11,563 nt of DNA from CAZNMF01 sp035547155 (GTDB lineage Bacteria; Acidobacteriota; Vicinamibacteria; Vicinamibacterales; SCN-69-37). The notes beneath the pieces were generated by a model that saw only the letters and a program-made list of their open reading frames with translations, made no database searches and was not told where the DNA came from. This document shows positions 6,094-11,563 of this stretch, in pieces. A program made the translations under genes and the position numbers. The stretch is from the NCBI GenBank assembly GCA_035547155.1, contig DASZVJ010000043.1, positions 1-11,563 of the forward strand, in the 5' to 3' direction. Position 1 is the first letter of the stretch, and every line of letters begins with the position of its first letter.

Positions 6094-6123
6094 GACGCCG
6101 CAGCGCCAGCGCGCGCAGGCGTC
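6094..6123. terminator. Weak inverted repeat between convergent genes
   Basis: GACGCC (6094-6099) and GGCGTC (6118-6123) form a 6-bp stem with an 18-nt GC-rich loop that itself contains GCGC pairs. It lies in the 58-nt gap between the converging dioxygenase and padR genes and could end both transcripts. There is no T tract on either strand. Confidence 0.25.
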
Positions 6124-6465
6124 TCACGACGCTTCTCCCTTCGCGGACAGGAACCGCGCCAGGATCTCCGTCGTCGTCAGCCATTCGCCGGTTTCTCTGG
6201 CGACCTGCCTCCGGCCCGCGCGGGTCAGCGTGTAGAACTTGGCCTTGCGGTTGTTCTCGGAGGTGCCCCACGCCGAGCGGATGTAGCCTTCCTGCTCGAG
6301 CTTCAGGAGCGCCGGATACAGCGTGCCGTAATTGAGCGACAGCAGATTGCCGCTCGTCTGCTCGATCCGGCGCGCGATGCCGTAGCCGTGCATCGAGCCC
6401 ATCGTCTCGAGCGTCTTCAGCACCATCAACGCGAGCGTGCCCTGCCAGACGTCGGTCTTGCCCAT
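6124..6465 (-). CDS. PadR-family transcriptional regulator
   Basis: This 113-aa protein is a short (subfamily 2-like) PadR winged-helix repressor. The family core is clear: GTLALMVLKTLE (9-20), MHGYGIARRIEQTSG (25-39), SLNYGTLYPALLKLEQEGYI (43-62), the wing NNRKAKFYTLTRAG (71-84) and a short C-terminal dimerisation helix. The ATG at 6465 is chosen over upstream in-frame codons because AGGAG lies 7 nt before it and the PadR domain begins here. The gene is monocistronic: downstream it runs into the converging dioxygenase gene, so there is no adjacent ABC-permease partner as often seen in Acidobacteriota. Its promoter carries a perfect dyad, indicating autorepression. The ligand and other targets are unknown; the neighbouring aromatic-ring dioxygenase is a possible target but lies convergent. 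Confidence 0.92.
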   Translation of the reverse strand: MGKTDVWQGTLALMVLKTLETMGSMHGYGIARRIEQTSGNLLSLNYGTLYPALLKLEQEGYIRSAWGTSENNRKAKFYTLTRAGRRQVARETGEWLTTTEILARFLSAKGEAS

Positions 6466-6485
6466 TGGCCATCTCCTATTGCTTG

Positions 6486-6513
6486 GCCATACGTTAACGC
6501 ATAGACGTATGGC
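6486..6513. promoter_or_regulatory. Perfect 9-bp dyad, candidate PadR operator
   Basis: GCCATACGT (6486-6494) and ACGTATGGC (6505-6513) are perfect inverted arms separated by 10 bp. The form (ATAC-GT half-sites about one helical turn apart) is like known PadR-family operators of the ATGT-N-ACAT type. It covers the -10 region of the padR promoter and lies about 20 bp upstream of the padR start, so the product probably represses its own gene. Confidence 0.65.
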
Positions 6514-6528
6514 GTGGCAATAGGTCAA
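6500..6528 (-). promoter_or_regulatory. padR promoter
   Basis: Read on the minus strand, TTGACC (6528-6523) and TCTATG (6505-6500) are 17 bp apart, giving a sigma-70-like promoter with a strong -35 and a weaker -10. The -10 lies between and partly within the arms of the dyad. The leader to the ATG at 6465 is about 28 nt and contains the AGGAG site. Confidence 0.5.
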
Positions 6529-6560
6529 CCTCAACGGCGGTCCGCCATCGTCTGCGAGCC

Positions 6561-6613
6561 GGGCCGCCACGGGGGGCGGCCCCCTGTGGCCGCTCGGACG
6601 CCAGCCCGTCGCC
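6561..6613. repeat. GC-rich dispersed hairpin repeat (copy 2)
   Basis: GGGCCGCC (6561-6568) pairs with GGCGGCCC (6575-6582). Alternatively GGGCGGCC (6574-6581) pairs with GGCCGCTC (6588-6595) with one G-T wobble. The element continues into AGCCCGTCGCC (6603-6613), identical to 17-27. It lies directly 3' of the minus-strand Omp85 gene, so it may work as that gene's terminator. Confidence 0.65.
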
Positions 6614-6615
6614 CG

Positions 6616-7896
6616 CTAAAACGTTTCGCGGACCGCCAAGTACAGCCCGCGCGATCCGTTCGTCCCCCAGCCGTAGTCGGCGCAGAGATTGGCGCGGGAT
6701 CGTTTGCTCAGCAGCACGCGCAGCCCGCCGCCGGCGGCGGGCGCGACGGACGAGAACAGCTTCTGATCCGGCGTCTCGCCGTCGATGGCCGCCGCATTGG
6801 CGAACGCGACGGCGCCCAGCAGGCCGTTGGCCGTCAGCGACGTCCGGTACTCGACTTCGCCGTACACCTGATGCGGCCCGCGATAGCGCGCCGTCGTGTA
6901 GGCGCGCGCCGACCGGCCGTACGTGTCGTCGGCGATCGCCGGCAGATCGAGGTACGGCGCCGCACCGCGCGTGACGAGCTCGCCGAGCATCCACACACCG
7001 ATGGTCTGACGACGACGATGGCCGAGCGAGCGGTACGTGCGTGCGTCGAGATCGAGCAATTGCCAGCTCGCGTCGCCGCCGAGAAATCCCTTGAAGAAGC
7101 TGCGATACGTCGCGCTCGCGAACCACCCGCGTGACGCGTTGATCGAGTTGTCGCGCGTGTCGACGAACATCCCGACGCTCGTCCCGCTCGAGATCTGCCG
7201 GTCGAGCGCGAAGCCGTGCGCGCTCGAGTAAGCGACATATGCGCTCTGCGCAAACGCGTCGGCGGTTCCCGATCCGGCGCGCACGTCGGCGTGCTCGTTC
7301 ACATTGAGACCAGCGCCGATGAACAGCTTCGGTCTCGCCTGACGAAAGATCGTGTCGTAGATGCGCCGGCGCTGGTACTTCAGCTTCTCGGCCGTCGCGT
7401 CCGCCACGATGCCGAGCGCGTAGGTCTCCTGCGAGCTCCACGCGAGGCGGTTGTCGGCCTGGAGAAACCAGCGGTTGCCGGGCGTGAAGATCCGGAAGCG
7501 CAGGCTCGTGCCCGCCTGGCCTTTGACCGAATCGCTGACGGCCCAGTCGCCAGATGAAATCCTCGTCGTCTTCGGATCGCCGGCCACGAAGACGACGCTG
7601 CTTGCGAGCCCGATCTGCAGTCCGGTCGATGGCTTGGAGCCGAACGAGGGCGAAAAGAAGAAGAACGGATGTTTGGCGGTCTGGGCCGGCGTGCGATCGC
7701 TGCTCGTTGCCGCCGCGTCGGACTTGTGCCGGAGATGCCGCCAGACGTCGCCGACGTCCGTGAGATGCGTCGAGGCATCGTCACTGCGCGCGGCTGACGT
7801 GGCTTGCTGTTGGGCGGTTGCGACGGTGTCGACGCTGAATGTTGCGGCGAAGAGGAACAGGATGACGACGAAGCGCCTGGACATCTGAGACGGCAT
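6616..7896 (-). CDS. Outer-membrane beta-barrel protein, Omp85/surface-antigen (D15) type without POTRA domains
   Basis: From the ATG at 7896 the protein has 426 aa. A signal peptide (about 1-28: basic MSRR, hydrophobic FVVILFLFAATF, VATAQ cleavage region) precedes about 45 residues of low complexity and then a barrel beginning near HPFFFFSPSFGSKPSTGLQIG (76-96). VGMFVDTRDNSINASRGWF (241-259) is the DTRD/G-W segment of the Omp85 barrel, GGLRVLLSKRSRANLCADYGWG (390-411) is the late-strand pattern, and the chain ends in Phe as outer-membrane proteins do. No POTRA repeats are present, so it is not BamA or TamA itself but a barrel-only relative; its substrate is unknown. Neither ATG (7896 or 7884) has a clear ribosome-binding site. 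7896 is chosen as the first ATG; starting at 7884 also keeps the signal peptide. It is divergent from the Fur-family gene and shares its control region. Confidence 0.85.
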   Translation of the reverse strand: MPSQMSRRFVVILFLFAATFSVDTVATAQQQATSAARSDDASTHLTDVGDVWRHLRHKSDAAATSSDRTPAQTAKHPFFFFSPSFGSKPSTGLQIGLASSVVFVAGDPKTTRISSGDWAVSDSVKGQAGTSLRFRIFTPGNRWFLQADNRLAWSSQETYALGIVADATAEKLKYQRRRIYDTIFRQARPKLFIGAGLNVNEHADVRAGSGTADAFAQSAYVAYSSAHGFALDRQISSGTSVGMFVDTRDNSINASRGWFASATYRSFFKGFLGGDASWQLLDLDARTYRSLGHRRRQTIGVWMLGELVTRGAAPYLDLPAIADDTYGRSARAYTTARYRGPHQVYGEVEYRTSLTANGLLGAVAFANAAAIDGETPDQKLFSSVAPAAGGGLRVLLSKRSRANLCADYGWGTNGSRGLYLAVRETF

Positions 7897-7927
7897 TTTT
7901 GCAAATAGGGCGTCACGCCGAATTAAT

Positions 7928-7949
7928 TTTGAATAACTCAAATGTTTGA
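7928..7949. promoter_or_regulatory. Candidate Fur/PerR box in the divergent control region
   Basis: The 15-mer TTTGAAT-A-ACTCAAA (7928-7942) is a 7-1-7 inverted repeat with 6 of 7 matching pairs, the layout of Fur-family boxes. A third half-site TTTGA (7945-7949) forms another palindrome with TCAAA (7938-7942), 2 bp apart. The sites overlap the -35 and spacer of the regulator's promoter, so autoregulation is likely. The divergent Omp85 gene may be controlled from the same site. Confidence 0.6.
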
Positions 7950-7957
7950 TCTAATCT
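7929..7957 (+). promoter_or_regulatory. Promoter of the Fur-family gene, probably giving a leaderless mRNA
   Basis: TTGAAT (7929-7934) and TAATCT (7952-7957) are spaced by exactly 17 bp. The -10 ends 6 nt before the GTG at 7964, so the mRNA would begin at or within a base or two of the start codon. No Shine-Dalgarno sequence is present. Confidence 0.6.
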
Positions 7958-7963
7958 CTTGCG

Positions 7964-8389
7964 GTGCCGCCCGATCCCGCCGATCTCCTTCGCCAGCACG
8001 GCATCCAAGTCACCGCGCAGCGATTGGCCGTGCTGCGCGCCGTCGCGAATCTGCCGCACACCACGGCTGGGAACGTGGCTGACGCCGTGCGGGCCGAGAT
8101 CGGCGCGATCTCGCTGCAGTCGGTCTACGACGCGCTCGATTTGCTGTCCGCCGAAGGGCTCATCCGGCGCATCCAGCCGGCGGGCTCGCCGGCGCGCTTC
8201 GAAGATCGTGTCGGTGACAACCATCACCATCTGATTTGCCGGAGCTGCGGACGCATGGTCGACGTGGAGTGCGCGACGGGCGTCGCACCCTGTCTCGCGC
8301 CCGTCGACGCGAAGGGCTACGAGATCGACACGGCTGAAGTCACCTACTGGGGCCAGTGCCCCGATTGCGTAACCGCGCACGAAGCGTAG
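7964..8389 (+). CDS. Fur-family regulator, PerR/FurA-like, next to katG
   Basis: A 141-aa metal-dependent repressor. An N-terminal winged helix (about 5-75, with VTAQRLAVLRAV and SLQSVYDALDLLSAEGLI) is followed by the dimer domain. Structural Zn cysteines C92-x2-C95 and C132-x2-C135 are both present. Against B. subtilis PerR from memory, H32, H87, H89 and D100 align with the regulatory-metal ligands H37, H91, H93 and D104, while E80 stands near D85. Asp at the 104 position favours peroxide sensing by iron-catalysed His oxidation. The EVTYWGQCPDC ending resembles actinobacterial FurA, which is also linked to katG. katG follows after 110 nt on the same strand. The GTG start has no ribosome-binding site but fits a leaderless mRNA. 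It probably represses itself and katG when reduced. Confidence 0.9.
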   Translation: MPPDPADLLRQHGIQVTAQRLAVLRAVANLPHTTAGNVADAVRAEIGAISLQSVYDALDLLSAEGLIRRIQPAGSPARFEDRVGDNHHHLICRSCGRMVDVECATGVAPCLAPVDAKGYEIDTAEVTYWGQCPDCVTAHEA

Positions 8390-8405
8390 CGGCTCCGTCA
8401 CGCGT

Positions 8406-8477
8406 TTCGAAGTTCAAAGTTCGCCCCTCGACAAGCTCGGGGCAAGCGTTTCGAAGTTCGAAGTTCAAAGTTCGAAG
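8406..8477. repeat. TTCRAAG heptamer arrays flanking a small hairpin element
   Basis: Heptamers TTCGAAG (8406-8412) and TTCAAAG (8413-8419) precede the hairpin element. TTCGAAG, TTCGAAG, TTCAAAG and TTCGAAG (8450-8477) follow it. A 14-bp direct repeat starting GCGTTTCGAAG occurs at 8402-8415 and 8446-8459, one on each side. The array fills most of the gap between the Fur-family gene and katG, ending 8 bp before the katG ribosome-binding site. Confidence 0.75.
8423..8446. repeat. Short GCCCC/GGGGC hairpin element inside the heptamer array
   Basis: GCCCC (8423-8427) pairs with GGGGC (8439-8443) around TCGACAAGCTC. From memory, the core TCGACAAGCTC resembles a short intergenic sequence widespread in bacterial genomes, CTTCGACAAGCTC. 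It interrupts the heptamer array. On the mRNA it could form a small stem between the regulator and katG. Confidence 0.5.
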
Positions 8478-8499
8478 TTTTCAATAGAGGAACCATCCC

Positions 8500-10695
<2,196 letters not shown>

Positions 10696-10703
10696 TGCAC
10701 GAC

Positions 10704-10735
10704 GTGCCGGCCGGCGTTTGCGCGTCGGTCGGCAC
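10704..10735 (+). terminator. Hairpin terminator after katG
   Basis: GTGCCGGCCGGCG (10704-10716) pairs over 13 bp with 10723-10735 around loop TTTGCG. Two of the pairs are G-T, which are wobble pairs in the katG-sense RNA but would be A-C mismatches in the opposite RNA. The structure is thus tuned to the + strand. It starts 8 nt after the katG stop and has no T run, so it may act as a Rho-aided terminator or a 3'-end stabiliser. Confidence 0.6.
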
Positions 10736-10751
10736 AACTACTCTCCTGCGC

Positions 10752-10898
10752 TTATTTCAATCCCAGCTTCTTCCCCGCCGACAACAACCGGATCGATTCG
10801 CGAATGCGCTTCTCTCGCGTCTCGGGCCGCTTCGCCATGTGAATCCAGACGACGAAATTGCGGCGATCGGTGGGCGCGAGCAAGCGGGCCGGCAACAT
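10752..10898 (-). pseudogene. C-terminal remnant of a YdeI/OmpD-associated family protein
   Basis: A 48-residue frame from the ATG at 10898 contains DRRNFVVWIHMAKRPETREK and ends SAGKKLGLK. These match my memory of the C-terminal tail of YdeI/OmpD-associated proteins, whose usual length is about 150-200 aa. Everything N-terminal is missing: upstream in this direction lies the coding sequence of the LptF/G-like gene, whose stop is only 5 nt before this ATG. No ribosome-binding site is seen. The simplest reading is a 5'-truncated relic left by a rearrangement. A functional 48-aa protein cannot be excluded. Confidence 0.55.
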
Positions 10899-10903
10899 TC
10901 GAC

Positions 10904-11563
10904 TCACGCCTGAGCGGTGTCGTTCGTTCGCGGCGAGGTGAATCGCATGATGACGAGCGACAGCACCAGGAACGTCACGTTCGGCGCCCACGCGGCCGCA
11001 AACGGCGACATCAGCTCGTCGCGTCCCGTGCCGAGTGTCCAGAGCATGATGACGTAGTAGACGGCAATCGCGAGAGCCCCGGCCAGGAGCCGCATCATGC
11101 GACGCCACCGTCGCCGGCTCGTACATGCCATGGCAAAAAGCGCGAGCACCAGTGGCGCGCTCGCCAGGGCCCACCGCTGGTGATAGCGCAGAGCCAGACG
11201 ACGAGTGTCGAACGGCGAAACGGCTGGAGCCACGCCGCGTCCTGCCTCGATCTGGGAGCGGAGCTCACCCAACGTGAGCTCGTTCGCGCCTTTGAGGAGG
11301 GGTCGCCCCGCCACCGAGACTCGAAAGGCTTGATTCGACATCGGCGCGACCCACGCCACCATCGTGAACGACACGGTGCACACGCCGAGCGCGAGCGCCA
11401 GCACGACGGCTCGCGTTCGACGCGATGCGGGAGTCCGGCCGAGTCCCCAGAGGATGCCGAAGGTGAGCCCGATCGGCATCGAGACCGGCAGAGCCTGCGG
11501 AACCAGGGCGAACGCCAGCTCCAGCGTGTGCGAATGACTCCGCGGGATGAGGTTCACGAACGG
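10904..11563 (-). CDS. LptF/LptG-like permease, 5'-partial at the window edge
   Basis: The frame stays open to the window end (PFVNLIPRS...), so the N terminus, probably including a first membrane helix, is missing; a GTG at 11557 is the first possible start inside the window. Numbered from that GTG, hydrophobic segments lie at about 15-40, 47-72, 128-146, 153-176 and 183-205. ALRYHQRWALASAPLVLAL and PFAAAWAPNVTFLVLSLVI match LptF/LptG inner-membrane permeases, which with LptB extract lipopolysaccharide and pass it to LptC. The segment between the second and third visible helices is only about 55 residues, where typical LptF/G have a beta-jellyroll domain of about 130-150. It may be a reduced paralogue with another role, or a decaying gene. 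The C terminus is followed at once by the YdeI-like remnant. Confidence 0.7.
   Translation of the reverse strand, partial: PFVNLIPRSHSHTLELAFALVPQALPVSMPIGLTFGILWGLGRTPASRRTRAVVLALALGVCTVSFTMVAWVAPMSNQAFRVSVAGRPLLKGANELTLGELRSQIEAGRGVAPAVSPFDTRRLALRYHQRWALASAPLVLALFAMACTSRRRWRRMMRLLAGALAIAVYYVIMLWTLGTGRDELMSPFAAAWAPNVTFLVLSLVIMRFTSPRTNDTAQA

Noticed and set aside
6466..6570. N-terminal extension of the PadR protein
   Set aside because: It would run through the operator and promoter; the PadR domain and the AGGAG site support the ATG at 6465.
7897..7941. TTG start for the Omp85-like protein
   Set aside because: It would overlap the Fur-type box and place charged residues before the signal peptide; the ATG codons at 7896 or 7884 fit better.
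10696..10913. Plus-strand open frame running past the katG stop
   Set aside because: It is an out-of-frame reading of katG continuing through the terminator hairpin and has no recognisable features.

Overview
This is a GC-rich, densely coding bacterial chromosome segment. It has a secreted VWFA-related protein of the kind abundant in Acidobacteriota, a free-standing PadR regulator, a Tat-lipoprotein dioxygenase and a barrel-only Omp85 protein. Together these suggest a Gram-negative soil-type Acidobacteriota, perhaps of the Vicinamibacteria. That placement is inference from gene content and composition; there is no marker gene to prove it. No rRNA, tRNA, CRISPR array, transposase or phage gene is visible.

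Layout. 1-194: intergenic, with a GC-rich hairpin repeat, a GCGATAG octamer array and TTGGTCCC-like octamers that run up to a -10 element. 195-2512 (+): a phospholipase D-like protein overlapping gluQ (glutamyl-Q tRNA(Asp) synthetase). 2594-4938 (+): a small basic AT-hook-like protein behind a promoter with a dyad, then a VWFA-related secreted protein overlapping an O6-alkylguanine-DNA alkyltransferase gene (ogt). 4939-5213: intergenic patchwork of 7-bp and 8-bp arrays. 5214-6065 (+): a Tat-exported lipoprotein of the intradiol dioxygenase family, convergent with a PadR regulator at 6124-6465 (-) that has a perfect 9-bp dyad on its promoter. 6616-7896 (-): an Omp85-type barrel protein, divergent from 7964-10695 (+), a PerR/FurA-like regulator followed by katG. 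10704-10735: a strong hairpin after katG. 10752-11563 (-): a short C-terminal remnant of a YdeI/OmpD-associated protein behind an LptF/LptG-like permease that runs off the window.

How the genes work together. The clearest functional unit is the peroxide-response pair: a Zn-containing Fur-family sensor next to the catalase-peroxidase it probably controls, with a Fur-type box inside the sensor promoter and shared with the divergent outer-membrane gene. Two GTG-start genes (PLD and the Fur-family gene) lack a Shine-Dalgarno sequence and have a -10 hexamer exactly 6 nt before the start codon, the layout expected of leaderless mRNAs. Two four-base overlaps (GTGA, ATGA) suggest translational coupling of pld-gluQ and vwfa-ogt.

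I did not find a clearly new multi-gene system. The most unusual material is the modular short-period intergenic repeats, the candidate leaderless promoters, the compact LptF/G-like permease with a very small periplasmic segment, and the small AT-hook plus tandem basic-motif protein.
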